Positions 34,297 through 43,330 of a stretch of 52,375 nt of DNA are shown here, one piece after another. The stretch covers positions 1-52,375 of the forward strand of contig JAOIQU010000006.1 of assembly GCA_028141885.1 (NCBI GenBank). Direction: 5' to 3'. Each line of letters begins with the position of its first letter. Positions within the stretch are counted from its first letter, which is position 1. The translations under genes and the position numbers were made by a program. The DNA is from Flavobacteriales bacterium (GTDB lineage: Bacteria > Bacteroidota > Bacteroidia > Flavobacteriales > UA16). Below the pieces are notes generated by a model. It had not been told where the DNA came from, did no database searches, and was given only the letters and a program-made list of their open reading frames with translations.

Positions 34297-35538
34297 ATGA
34301 AAAGACTCTTTTCCATGTTTGCCCTGCTTGCGACGGCGACACTCGCGTTCGCGCAAACGGCAACCTTGCAACTCGACATCGAAGCTCAAGGTGCCGGAGA
34401 TGAAACCGTGTTGGGCATCTCCTTGACGATTTTGACCGGTGACATTGAGACATTCACCGTTGTCACCATGACGGGACCCGAGGCGACCTTTGACATTGAC
34501 GTTCCCGCCGACGCCATGCAAGGCACCATCTTCGCATTGACTGAGAGTTGTCAGGGAGATTCCATTTTTGCGGAAACGTTCATGGTCTTCGAAGAACAAA
34601 ATGCCATGGGCATGAATGTGCTCTCTGCTGAACTCGAGTTGCCCTATTGCACCGAAGAGGAAGGCAATGGTGGCAGTGGCGGGGAGTTCGATTGGGACGG
34701 CCTCGAATTGGACGCCCTCGCTCAATACCTCGACAGCCTCTGTGGAAGCAATGCCGACATCGACGGCATGTACTGCGGCCTGCTTGAAAGCTTGAATGCA
34801 TGCTTGGAAGAGAATGAAGAAGCATGCGACGACCTTGCAGAATGGCTTGACACCGTGGAATGGGTTTGGCAAGGAGACGACGAAGACGAAGACGAAGACG
34901 AAGAGGAAGGGGGAGAGGGAGAGGGAGAGGGTGAATGTGACGCATCGTTTGTCGTGGTCCAAGCCTTCGACACGGACAGCAATGCCATCGCCAATGAATT
35001 GTTCGTGTACGTCCTCGGGTACAATGAGGACAACGATTTCTTTTGGGACTTTGGCGACGAAGGGTCAAGCACGGATCCCCTGCCAACTTGGGACTACGAA
35101 ACGGACGGTCCCTATGTGCTTTGTCTCACTGTGACTGGCGAAGACAGCACCTGCACGGACACGTTTTGCTTCTCGTTGAGCGTAGACTCCTTGGGCTGGT
35201 TTGACGGCATCCAAGGAGGATTCTCAATCACGGCACTTCCAGGGGAGCCAGGCATGATTGCCAGTGTCGCTTCTCCCAAGCGCACGCTGGAAACCCCTGT
35301 GGTTTACCCCAATCCATCCGTCCACGGAGAACTCTCCATTCAATGGACCTCCCGTCAACCAGGACCTGTGGAAGTGGAAGTGCTGGACTTGACTGGCAAG
35401 GTGAACTTCCGTCACCAGCACGTGGGCACGCTTGGCGCCCAGTTCTTGCAACTCACCCCTGAAGTTGGCGCGGGATTGCACTTGGTCAGGTTGACACAAG
35501 GTGGCGTCCAGCGCACAGTAAAGTGGCTGGTGTACTGA
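34297..35538 (+). CDS. Secreted acidic protein with PKD-like domain and T9SS sorting domain
   Basis: The 413-residue protein has a signal peptide (MKRLFSMFALLATATLAFAQ) and an N-terminal beta-rich domain. A Cys-containing helical segment follows (about 125-190, with C-rich spacing in SLCGSNADIDGMYCGLL and LNACLEENEEACDDL). Next is an acidic Asp/Glu/Gly run (about 194-213), a PKD-like domain with WDFGDEG, and a C-terminal type A T9SS sorting domain (VVYPNPSVHGELSI to the last VKWLVY). It should be exported through type IX secretion and kept on, or released from, the surface. The role is unknown. The ATG at 34297 is chosen for the signal peptide. Confidence 0.8.
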   Translation: MKRLFSMFALLATATLAFAQTATLQLDIEAQGAGDETVLGISLTILTGDIETFTVVTMTGPEATFDIDVPADAMQGTIFALTESCQGDSIFAETFMVFEEQNAMGMNVLSAELELPYCTEEEGNGGSGGEFDWDGLELDALAQYLDSLCGSNADIDGMYCGLLESLNACLEENEEACDDLAEWLDTVEWVWQGDDEDEDEDEEEGGEGEGEGECDASFVVVQAFDTDSNAIANELFVYVLGYNEDNDFFWDFGDEGSSTDPLPTWDYETDGPYVLCLTVTGEDSTCTDTFCFSLSVDSLGWFDGIQGGFSITALPGEPGMIASVASPKRTLETPVVYPNPSVHGELSIQWTSRQPGPVEVEVLDLTGKVNFRHQHVGTLGAQFLQLTPEVGAGLHLVRLTQGGVQRTVKWLVY

Positions 35539-35562
35539 ACCGCCCCTCCAACGAATTCTGCG

Positions 35563-35591
35563 AAGCCCCAGCCTCACGGTTGGGGCTTTTT
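35563..35591. terminator. Terminator between the T9SS cargo gene and queG
   Basis: The 11-bp stem AAGCCCCAGCC / GGTTGGGGCTT (one G-U) with loop TCAC ends in a run of five T residues on the plus strand. It sits between convergent genes and is four nucleotides from the queG stop, so it may serve both. Confidence 0.8.
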
Positions 35592-35594
35592 CGT

Positions 35595-36542
35595 TCAGGA
35601 TGAATCGCCTTGAAGGAAGGCGATGTTTCGCTTCAGGCCGTGAAGTCCAGCCCGCTTGACAGGACTGTCTTTGAAGACTTCTTTGAACACCTCTTCAGTG
35701 AGGTCAAGCCAATCAGATTGGGTCATGTCCAACAAGCGCGGATGGGGGGCAAACCGCGGCTCGGTTGTCGGCGAGGCATGGCGGTTCCAAGGGCACACCT
35801 CTTGGCAGATGTCACAACCAAACATCCAATTCTCCATTTGGCCTTTGACAGGCTCTGGAATGGCCCCACGCAGTTCAATGGTGAAGTAACTGATGCACTT
35901 GCCTCCATCCACCACATAGGGCTGAATGATGGCGTCGGTGGGGCATGCGTCAATGCATCGGGTGCACGTTCCACAATGGTCGGTGACTGGTGCGTCAGGC
36001 TCCAAATCCACGTCGAGCAGCATCTCGGCCAAAAAGAAATAGCTGCCCATGTTCTTGTTGAGGAGCAGACTGTGCTTTCCAATCCACCCCAACCCCGAGC
36101 GCTCTGCCCAAGCGCGCTCCAGAATGGGCGCAGAATCCACGTACACCCGACCGCCGACCTCTCCCCATTCCGCGCGCATCCACTTGAGCAACTCTTTCAG
36201 TTTCCACTTCAACACGAAGTGGTAGTCTTCGCCATAGGCGTACTGGGCCAACTTGGGCGCATTCGGGTCGGTTTGGCCGCTGTCGTTGTGATAGTTGAAC
36301 AACAAACTCACCACCGACTTTGTGCCTGGCAGCAATTTGCGGGGATCCAAGCGCTTGTCAAAGTTCCCCTCCATGTAGGCCATGTCTCCGTGCATGCCCT
36401 TCTTCAGCCACGTTTCCAAACGAGGGGCCTCCTCAGTCAGCTCATGAGCCACTGAAATGCCCACGGACGTGAAGCCCAACTCTTGAGCCCGGCGCTTGAT
36501 CCACGCCGCACGCTCAGAGGCCACATGCTTGGTTTTGGACAT
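35595..36542 (-). CDS. queG: Epoxyqueuosine reductase
   Basis: QueG reduces epoxyqueuosine to queuosine in tRNA, using cobalamin and two [4Fe-4S] clusters. The 315-residue protein shows the two cluster motifs CGTCTRCIDACPTDAI and CDICQEVCPWN, and the N-terminal block ELGFTSVGIS. The catalytic Asp is probably in YVDSAPILERAWA. The last step of queuosine synthesis is thus present, with the precursor importer YhhQ encoded earlier. It follows ruvB by 2 nt on the same strand and is likely co-transcribed. Confidence 0.95.
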   Translation of the reverse strand: MSKTKHVASERAAWIKRRAQELGFTSVGISVAHELTEEAPRLETWLKKGMHGDMAYMEGNFDKRLDPRKLLPGTKSVVSLLFNYHNDSGQTDPNAPKLAQYAYGEDYHFVLKWKLKELLKWMRAEWGEVGGRVYVDSAPILERAWAERSGLGWIGKHSLLLNKNMGSYFFLAEMLLDVDLEPDAPVTDHCGTCTRCIDACPTDAIIQPYVVDGGKCISYFTIELRGAIPEPVKGQMENWMFGCDICQEVCPWNRHASPTTEPRFAPHPRLLDMTQSDWLDLTEEVFKEVFKDSPVKRAGLHGLKRNIAFLQGDSS

Positions 36543-36544
36543 GG

Positions 36545-37579
36545 TCAGGCGTCAAACAAATCTCCTGACCCAGCGGAAGGCGTTCGGCCCAAATGGGCAT
36601 ACGCAGCTGCTGTCGCTTGCCGTCCACGAGGCGTTCTCACCAACAACCCTTCCTGTATCAGGTAAGGCTCGTAGACTTCTTCGAGTGTGCCCGCATTTTC
36701 TCCAATGGCCGTGGCCAACGTGCCTGCGCCCACAGGCCCTCCCTTGAACTTATCAATGATGGCAGATAAAATGCGGTTGTCCATTTCGTCCAAACCTTTC
36801 TTATCGACTTGGAGTGCGTCCAAGGCATATGCTGTCACGTCTGAATCGATTCGACCTGTCCCCTTGACTTGCGCAAAGTCCCGCACCCGTCGCAGCAACG
36901 CATTGCTGATGCGAGGCGTCCCTCGGCTTCGCGACGCGATCTCGTAGCTGGCCTCCCCCTCAATTTCGATGTCCAGGATTCCAGCAGAACGCTCTACGAT
37001 GTCGGTCAGCGTTTTCGCGTCGTAGTACTGCAATCGCAAGTTGATGCCAAAACGCGCCCGCAACGGCGCCGTCAACAACCCTGAACGCGTGGTCGCACCG
37101 ACCAATGTGAAGGGATGCAAGTCAATTTGGACGGTCCGGGCGTTGGGGCCTGTGTCGATGACCAAGTCAATGCGATAATCCTCCATCGCGCTGTAGAGGT
37201 ATTCCTCCACGATTGGTGACAGCCGATGGATCTCATCGATGAACAGCACGTCGTTGGGTTCGAGGCTGGTCAACAACCCCGCCAAGTCCCCTGGTTTATC
37301 CAACACGGGACCTGAAGTCGTTCGGATCGCCACCCCCATCTCGTTGGCCACAATGTTCGCCAAGGTGGTCTTGCCCAAACCCGGAGGGCCGTGCAGCAAC
37401 ACGTGGTCCAACGCCTCAGCCCTTTGCTTGGCAGCCTGGACAAACACTTGGAGGTTGTCCATGGCCGCGCGCTGCCCCGTGAAGTCTTCGAAGCGAGCCG
37501 GCCTAAGCACGCGGTCCAAATCGCCATCAGAGGCCTGTTCCGCCTCTCCACGCACGTCAAAATCGTCCTCGTGTTGCAT
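36545..37579 (-). CDS. ruvB: Holliday junction branch migration helicase RuvB
   Basis: RuvB is the hexameric AAA+ motor that drives branch migration with RuvA. The 344-residue product contains Walker [10 protein letters not shown], Walker [10 protein letters not shown], sensor 1 GATTRSGLL with the downstream Arg finger, and a C-terminal winged helix. The ATG at 37579 ([10 protein letters not shown]) is used. The 20 codons upstream in frame overlap the cox operon terminator. ruvA and ruvC are not nearby. Confidence 0.96.
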   Translation of the reverse strand: MQHEDDFDVRGEAEQASDGDLDRVLRPARFEDFTGQRAAMDNLQVFVQAAKQRAEALDHVLLHGPPGLGKTTLANIVANEMGVAIRTTSGPVLDKPGDLAGLLTSLEPNDVLFIDEIHRLSPIVEEYLYSAMEDYRIDLVIDTGPNARTVQIDLHPFTLVGATTRSGLLTAPLRARFGINLRLQYYDAKTLTDIVERSAGILDIEIEGEASYEIASRSRGTPRISNALLRRVRDFAQVKGTGRIDSDVTAYALDALQVDKKGLDEMDNRILSAIIDKFKGGPVGAGTLATAIGENAGTLEEVYEPYLIQEGLLVRTPRGRQATAAAYAHLGRTPSAGSGDLFDA

Positions 37580-37606
37580 CACCCCCAAGGTAGCACCTAC
37601 ACCCAT

Positions 37607-37637
37607 GAAAAAGCCCCCGCGGTGGCGGAGGCTTTTC
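37607..37637 (-). terminator. Terminator of the act-cox operon
   Basis: On the minus strand the arms AAAAGCCTCCGC and GCGGGGGCTTTT form a 12-bp stem with one U-G pair and a short CACC loop, ending in five T residues. It lies just after coxA and before ruvB, both on the minus strand, so it should end the respiratory operon transcript. Confidence 0.75.
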
Positions 37638-37668
37638 AAAGAGGTTCTCGCTCAAGCGAGCGCCGCGG

Positions 37669-39423
37669 TCAATGCGCAGACTCCCCAGCCTTGACAGGCA
37701 CAGTTTGCGGCACAAAGTCCTCGTCAAAATCGGGATTGCTGTAATCGTAGGCCCAACGGTGCACCTCAGGCAACGCGCCTGGCCAGTTGCCGTGCACGTG
37801 CTCGATGGGTGTGGTCCATTCCAAGGTGTTGGCCTTCCAAGGGTTCTCCACAGCCACCTGGCCACGGAAGATGCTGTAGAAGAAATTCCAGAGGAACGGC
37901 AGCTGACCGACGGCACCAATGATCGCAAACGTCGAGATGATGGGCTGGAGGTCCATCACAAAATCGAGGTATTCGAAGTTGCTGTAGTCGTAGTAACGAC
38001 GGGGTGCACCCGCCAAGCCCACAAAGTGCATCGGGAAGAACACACCGTATCCTGCCACCAGCGTGGTCCAGAAGTGGACATAGCCCAACTTGGTGTTCAT
38101 CATGCGCCCAAACATTTTGGGATACCAGTGGTAGATGCCTGCCAACATCCCGAAGATGGCACTCATGCCCATCACAATGTGGAAGTGAGCAACCACGAAG
38201 TACGTGTCATGGACATTCACGTCCAACGCCGAATCCGCGAGGATGATTCCAGTCAACCCCCCGGTCACGAAGGTGCTGACCAAACCAATGCTGAAGAGCA
38301 TTGCAGGAGTGAAACGGAGGTTGCCCTGCCACAGCGTCGTGATGTAGTTGAAGGCCTTAACTGCAGAAGGAATTGCAATCAGCAACGTCGTGAAGACGAA
38401 CACCGAGCCCAAGAATGGATTCATGCCGGTCACGAACATGTGGTGTCCCCACACGATGAAGCTCAAGAAGCCAATGCCCAGGATGGAACCAATCATGGCC
38501 TTGTAGCCAAAGATGGGCTTCCGTGAGTTCGTGGCAATCACCTCTGAGCTGATCCCCAAAGCCGGAAGCAACACGATGTACACCTCGGGATGACCCAGGA
38601 ACCAGAACAAATGCTGGTAAAGGATGGGGCTTCCACCGGTCACGTCGAGCGCCTCACCTCCAATGAAAATGTCACTCAGGTAGAAGGCTGTTCCCATGGA
38701 ACGGTCCATGAGCAACAACACCACCGCAGAGACCAGGACTGGGAAGGACAACACACCGAGCACGGCCGTGATCAAAAAAGCCCAAATCGTCAAGGGCAAA
38801 CGTGTCATGCTCATGCCCTTCGTGCGGAGGTTGATCACGGTCACGATGTAGTTCAATCCACCAAGGAGTGAGCTCACCACAAAGAGCACCATGGAAATCA
38901 ACCACAAGGTCATGCCCATGCCAGAACCAGGCATGGCCTGTGGCAACGCACTCAATGGCGGGTACACGGTCCATCCTCCGGACGCAGCACCTCCCTCGAC
39001 GAAGAGCGAGAAGATCATGATCACACTGGAGACAGCAAAGAACCAGTAGCTCAACATGTTCATGAATCCAGAGGCCATGTCACGCGCACCAATCTGCAGT
39101 GGAATCAACAGGTTGGAGAACGTTCCAGACAACCCTCCAGTCAACACGAAGAAGACCATGATGGTGCCGTGGATCGTGACCAAGGCCAGGTAGGCGTTTC
39201 GGTCCAAGACTCCTCCTGGAGCCCACTTGCCCAAGAACGTTTCCAAGATGGCGAAGCTCTCACCCGGCCATCCCAGCTGCAAACGGAAGAAAACCGAAAG
39301 CATCACAGCAATGATGCCCATGACAATGGCAGTCACCAGGAACTGCTTGGAGATCATCTTGTGATCGTGCGAGAAGATGTACTTCGAAATGAAGCTCTCT
39401 TCGTGATGTGCGTGTCCTCCCAT
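37669..39423 (-). CDS. coxA: Cytochrome c oxidase subunit I
   Basis: CoxA holds heme a, heme a3 and CuB and reduces oxygen to water while pumping protons across the inner membrane. The 584-residue product has about twelve membrane segments. CuB and heme ligands are visible in WFLGHPEVYIVLLP with the His-Tyr pair, VWGHHMFVTG, and HDTYFVVAHFHIVMG. The His-rich N-terminus (HAHHEESF) precedes the first segment. It follows coxB by 2 nt as the last gene of the act-cox operon, with the quinol-oxidising complex just upstream. Confidence 0.96.
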   Translation of the reverse strand: MGGHAHHEESFISKYIFSHDHKMISKQFLVTAIVMGIIAVMLSVFFRLQLGWPGESFAILETFLGKWAPGGVLDRNAYLALVTIHGTIMVFFVLTGGLSGTFSNLLIPLQIGARDMASGFMNMLSYWFFAVSSVIMIFSLFVEGGAASGGWTVYPPLSALPQAMPGSGMGMTLWLISMVLFVVSSLLGGLNYIVTVINLRTKGMSMTRLPLTIWAFLITAVLGVLSFPVLVSAVVLLLMDRSMGTAFYLSDIFIGGEALDVTGGSPILYQHLFWFLGHPEVYIVLLPALGISSEVIATNSRKPIFGYKAMIGSILGIGFLSFIVWGHHMFVTGMNPFLGSVFVFTTLLIAIPSAVKAFNYITTLWQGNLRFTPAMLFSIGLVSTFVTGGLTGIILADSALDVNVHDTYFVVAHFHIVMGMSAIFGMLAGIYHWYPKMFGRMMNTKLGYVHFWTTLVAGYGVFFPMHFVGLAGAPRRYYDYSNFEYLDFVMDLQPIISTFAIIGAVGQLPFLWNFFYSIFRGQVAVENPWKANTLEWTTPIEHVHGNWPGALPEVHRWAYDYSNPDFDEDFVPQTVPVKAGESAH

Positions 39424-39425
39424 GA

Positions 39426-40835
39426 TCAGAGTGTTGCAGATTCGTTGTTCTCGTTGTTGGTGGCCTCAGCACGGGCGTCTGATTCTGTCGCCGCATCCTT
39501 AACAGCCAAAAATTCCTCCTGCGATTCGAGCCAATTCTTGTAAGACTCTTCGCTCTCCACGACCACCTTCATCTGCATGTTGAAGTGCGCAGCACCACAA
39601 ACCTTGTTGCAAAGGAGGACGTAGTCAAAATCCGGATCGTCCAACACCGTGCGCATGCTGTCGGTGGTGATGGTTGGGGTCATTTTGAAGCGCGTAGGCA
39701 CACCTGGAACCGTGTTCATTTGTGCACGGAAGTGAGGCATGTAGGCGCTGTGAATGACGTCACGTGAGCGGAACACAAACTCCACTTCGCGACCCACGGG
39801 GAGGTGGAACTCGCCCTTCATGATTTTGTCGTCTGCACCAGCCTCCCAAGCTGCCACTCCTCCTTCGTAATCGAAAGGCTTGACTTCCATGATGCGCTGG
39901 CGGTGACGCTTCAAGCGGTGAACCTTGTCTTCCTTGGCTTCGACCGCAGCGTTGGAAAGGACCACAACATCCGGTCCTTCGAGCATGTGCTCGAGGTCGT
40001 GAAGACGTGCCTCCAACATCGCCTTGCGCTCCGCAGACAGCCCATGGTGGTCGTCGCCGTGGTCAGCATGATCATCGTGACCATGATGGTGACCGTGATC
40101 CGCGTGCAACTCGGCCTCAACCTCTTCGATTTGCGCGAGCAGGGCGCCGCGTTCATGGGCCAGCTCAGTTTCTAGGGCCTCGATTTGGCCTTCGATTTCC
40201 TCGAGGGCACCGGCAACGCCATCGGCGGTCACAATGCCCAGTGGGTTTGTCGGCGTGATGAGGTTGTAATTCGCCAACCCAAATTCACCATCGGCACCTG
40301 GGTACCGTGCCGTCCAGTCGAACTGCTTGGAGTAGACCTCCACGCGCAACGCATCGTCAGCTGCCTCGCCTGTCATTTCATTCCAGGTGCGCAACCCGTA
40401 AATGATGATGACTGCAAGGACAATCGAAGGAATGACGGTCCAGATCAACTCCAACCGGTTGTCGTGCGCGAAGAATTTCGCTTTGCGGTTGGGGTCTTGG
40501 CGGTATTTGTTGGCGAACAAGAATAGCGCCGTGTTGACCAAAAAGAACACCGCGATGATGATGTACATGTTGAAGTTCATCAGCGTGTCGTACGACTCAC
40601 CATGGGCAGATGCCGCTGGAGGGTTGTAGTCTCCATACCGCACGATCAACCAAATGAACGACGCGTAGAATGCCACCATGAAGGCGACAAACAAACCACC
40701 GTTGAGGCGGGTGTCAGCCGCACTGATGTCCTCTTCGCGTTTGTTGCGAATGAGGGAAGTCAATTGACCCACTTTGGCCAATTGAGCAAGGGCAATGACC
40801 CCTGCGATGACGACGAGAAGCGTGATGAGTTTCAT
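39426..40835 (-). CDS. coxB: Cytochrome c oxidase subunit II with His-rich insertion
   Basis: CoxB carries the CuA centre that receives electrons from cytochrome c or from the ActE/ActA hemes. The 469-residue protein has about three membrane segments (about 1-20, 47-66, 88-108) plus one at 128-147. Its CuA ligands are intact: H362, then C409, C413, H417 and M420 in CNKVCGAAHFNM. Between the first strand of the CuA domain and the rest (about 205-318) lies an extra stretch of about 110 residues, a charged coiled-coil interrupted by a His/Asp run at 244-264. It explains the unusual length; related proteins have about 350. It is upstream of coxA by 2 nt. Confidence 0.94.
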   Translation of the reverse strand: MKLITLLVVIAGVIALAQLAKVGQLTSLIRNKREEDISAADTRLNGGLFVAFMVAFYASFIWLIVRYGDYNPPAASAHGESYDTLMNFNMYIIIAVFFLVNTALFLFANKYRQDPNRKAKFFAHDNRLELIWTVIPSIVLAVIIIYGLRTWNEMTGEAADDALRVEVYSKQFDWTARYPGADGEFGLANYNLITPTNPLGIVTADGVAGALEEIEGQIEALETELAHERGALLAQIEEVEAELHADHGHHHGHDDHADHGDDHHGLSAERKAMLEARLHDLEHMLEGPDVVVLSNAAVEAKEDKVHRLKRHRQRIMEVKPFDYEGGVAAWEAGADDKIMKGEFHLPVGREVEFVFRSRDVIHSAYMPHFRAQMNTVPGVPTRFKMTPTITTDSMRTVLDDPDFDYVLLCNKVCGAAHFNMQMKVVVESEESYKNWLESQEEFLAVKDAATESDARAEATNNENNESATL

Positions 40836-40856
40836 GGGATTCGTCCGTTGTCAGTG

Positions 40857-42113
40857 TCAGTAGTGGAGTTCGATGCTTTCCTGGAGCATGGGGTGGTTCT
40901 TGCTGATGAGCGGCGCTTTCGCAAGGGTCGCGAATGTGCGGTTCATGAACAGTCCCAAGAATCCGAGGAACAACCCGACTTCAAAGAAACCAAAATGATT
41001 ATGGTCAAACATGGTGCCCGGAATGACGAGCAAGTACACGTCCACAAAGTGGGCGATGAAGATGAGGATGCCCACCGGGATCACGAAGCGCGGGTTGCGC
41101 TTGGCGTCGCGGGCAATCAAGGTGTAGAATGGAACCGCGAAGTTGATGAAGAACATCAGCATGAATGGCACTTTGTAGTCACCCAGCACACGGCTCATGT
41201 AGTACGTCACTTCCTCAGGGATGTTGGAGTACCAGATGAGCAAGAATTGGCTCAACCACAAGTAGCTCCACAACATGGAGATGGCGAACATCCACTTGCC
41301 CAAATCGTGCATGTGGCTTTCGTTCACCTCTTGGAAGTATCCCTTGCTGCGCAACCACAACATGCTGAGGTTGGTGAAAATCATGAAACTGACCCACATG
41401 CCGCTGAACACGTACCAACCAAACAAGGTGCTGAACCAGTGGGTGTCGATGGACATGATCCAGTCCCACGCCAAAGTGGAGCTGAATACGGCAAAGAACA
41501 CCAAGAACAACGCCCCGCGGCGGTATTGCTTGTAGTGAAGGTCAAGGTTGGGCGCTTCGTCCTCTTGCAACGACCACTTGCGGAACAAGCGGGCGAAAAT
41601 CAAGAAAGTGCCGATGTACACGGCGGTGCGCAACCAAAAGAACCAGTCGGCGAAGTACGCCGCCTTGCCCGCAATCACGTGGTCGTAGTTGGGGTTCAAC
41701 ACCGCGCCTTCCTCCATCTCATCCACGTAGTGGAAGTGATCGCCGTGTTCCACCATGTATTCGTGGTAGAGGGAGTGGTCCATCCAGTGGTAGAGGTGGT
41801 GCAGGTGCAACTTGCCGGCCACGAGCACGATGACGATGACCGCCGCGCCCCAAGGCAAGAAGCCCCAAAGTGCCTCGAACCAACGCTTCAACACGGCAGA
41901 CCAGCCGCTCTCCGTGGCGTATTGCAACGCGTAGAAGAACAAAGCCGCCAAGGCCATGGTGAAGTAGAAAAATCCATTGATCAACAGGTTGGCCCAAAAC
42001 CGCTGGTGATGGTCACTGTGATCGGTCAAGAAGCCACCCACAAGGGCGATTACACCCACCGCCATCAAGACCTGGGTGACGAGCTTCAAACGTCCTTCAA
42101 ACTTGAATTCCAT
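40857..42113 (-). CDS. actF: Alternative complex III subunit ActF
   Basis: ActF is a 418-residue integral membrane subunit of alternative complex III, the quinol:acceptor oxidoreductase that replaces bc1 in many Bacteroidota. About ten hydrophobic segments are seen (for example LVTQVLMAVGVIALVGG and LFLVFFAVFSSTLAWDW), with the usual soluble start MEFKFEGRLK. ActF belongs to the NrfD-like fold shared with ActC. It lies between the ActE cytochrome gene and coxB, 2 and 21 nt away, in the same operon. Confidence 0.88.
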   Translation of the reverse strand: MEFKFEGRLKLVTQVLMAVGVIALVGGFLTDHSDHHQRFWANLLINGFFYFTMALAALFFYALQYATESGWSAVLKRWFEALWGFLPWGAAVIVIVLVAGKLHLHHLYHWMDHSLYHEYMVEHGDHFHYVDEMEEGAVLNPNYDHVIAGKAAYFADWFFWLRTAVYIGTFLIFARLFRKWSLQEDEAPNLDLHYKQYRRGALFLVFFAVFSSTLAWDWIMSIDTHWFSTLFGWYVFSGMWVSFMIFTNLSMLWLRSKGYFQEVNESHMHDLGKWMFAISMLWSYLWLSQFLLIWYSNIPEEVTYYMSRVLGDYKVPFMLMFFINFAVPFYTLIARDAKRNPRFVIPVGILIFIAHFVDVYLLVIPGTMFDHNHFGFFEVGLFLGFLGLFMNRTFATLAKAPLISKNHPMLQESIELHY

Positions 42114-42115
42114 GA

Positions 42116-42799
42116 TCAGTTGTTCATTGCCATGGCGCCGTCTGCCGCCGATTCAACCACATTTCCTGCCTCGTCAAACTCGGGCATTTCACCGCCCTGC
42201 TGGAGCACCTTGATGTACTCAATGACGAGCCAGCGGTCCTTTTGGGACAATTGAGAGGCGTGCGAGCCCATCAAGCCTTTGCCGTAAGTCAACGTGTGGT
42301 ACATCTTGCCCACAGGAAGGTCCTTCAACTTGTCAGCGTACGAGGGGATGCCCGCGATGTGTCCATTGCGTGACAACGCACCGTCGCCCTTGCCTTCTTC
42401 CCCGTGGCATTGGCTGCACATTTGGGTGTAGATCTCCATGCCCTTTTCGATGTGGGCCTTGGTTGTCATCAAGGGGCTCATCAACTCAGCGCCCGCAGCC
42501 TCGTAGCCTTCGGGGGTGTTGGGGTAAGCGTAAGGAAGGCCAAACGCCTTGTTCTCCCCCACATACGCAATGGTGCCAGCTACGGGAACGCGGGCGCTCG
42601 CCGTGTTGCGCTGGGCTGAGGCCACTTCCTCTGTGACGTAGTAGGGGTCCATTCCATAGTCCACGTACGCCTCCACAGCTGGAGAGCGGTACATGTCTGG
42701 CATGTATTCAAGTCCCGGACTGTTGGGGTCCGTGACGCACCCTGTCAGCACAGCAATCACGGCTGCAACTGGGGCGACGATGTTCCAACGCTTTGACAT
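42116..42799 (-). CDS. actE: Alternative complex III cytochrome c subunit ActE (lipoprotein)
   Basis: This 227-residue monoheme cytochrome c has a lipoprotein signal with lipobox LTGC (Cys21), one heme motif CSQCH (128-132) and a likely axial Met in the GLMGSH region. It should anchor to the membrane by lipid at Cys21 and pass electrons from ActA/ActB to the CuA centre of CoxB. The region between lipobox and heme domain (about 25-110) is a typical extended segment of the family. It is two to three nucleotides from its neighbours in the operon. Confidence 0.9.
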   Translation of the reverse strand: MSKRWNIVAPVAAVIAVLTGCVTDPNSPGLEYMPDMYRSPAVEAYVDYGMDPYYVTEEVASAQRNTASARVPVAGTIAYVGENKAFGLPYAYPNTPEGYEAAGAELMSPLMTTKAHIEKGMEIYTQMCSQCHGEEGKGDGALSRNGHIAGIPSYADKLKDLPVGKMYHTLTYGKGLMGSHASQLSQKDRWLVIEYIKVLQQGGEMPEFDEAGNVVESAADGAMAMNN

Positions 42800-42802
42800 G
42801 GT

Positions 42803-43330
42803 TCAGGCGTCTTTGATGCTGAGTTCAAGCAAGTCGGTCGCGCGAATGGCCGCTTCGAGCTCATCGGCAGACATGCTGTTGTTGTCTGTGGTGATTTCGA
42901 CCACAAACTTGTCGTCCGTGGTTCGGGGATCGGGGTTCGAGGCAGGCATGCCTGGCAACGTTCCATTCCGAAGGAGGTAGGTGATGGCCATGCCGTGGGC
43001 ACCGCACAACACCGAGAATTCAAACGTCACGGGGATGAAGGCCGTCACGTTCTCAAGCAACGTGAAGCTCGGCTTGCCCCCGATGTTCATGGGCCAGTCC
43101 TGAATCATGAAGTACCACATGCCGAGCAACGCAAGAGACGTGCCGGTCATGGCGTACATGAACGAACATATGGCCAAGCGGGTGCGCTTGATTCCAATCA
43201 CGGGATCGATTCCGTGAATGGGGAACGGCGAATACACATCCTTCACTCGGATGCCTTGACCGACGAGTTTGCCCGCCGCGGTCATCACCTTGGCGTCGTC
43301 GTCGTACATGACGTGGAAGATCTTGCTCAT
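42803..43330 (-). CDS. actD: Alternative complex III subunit ActD (DUF3341)
   Basis: ActD is a 175-residue DUF3341 protein with two membrane segments (about 50-72 and 85-118) and cytosolic ends. The N-terminal block includes GIRVKDVYSPFPIHGID, a conserved feature of the family. It supports the membrane part of the complex and carries no known cofactor. The start overlaps the actC stop by 4 nt, implying coupled translation. Confidence 0.92.
   Translation of the reverse strand: MSKIFHVMYDDDAKVMTAAGKLVGQGIRVKDVYSPFPIHGIDPVIGIKRTRLAICSFMYAMTGTSLALLGMWYFMIQDWPMNIGGKPSFTLLENVTAFIPVTFEFSVLCGAHGMAITYLLRNGTLPGMPASNPDPRTTDDKFVVEITTDNNSMSADELEAAIRATDLLELSIKDA

Noticed and set aside
40602..42254. Long plus-strand open frame (550 codons) over actF and coxB
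   Set aside because: Antisense shadow of genes with clear family identity; its His/Glu/Val-rich composition reflects reversed membrane-protein codons.
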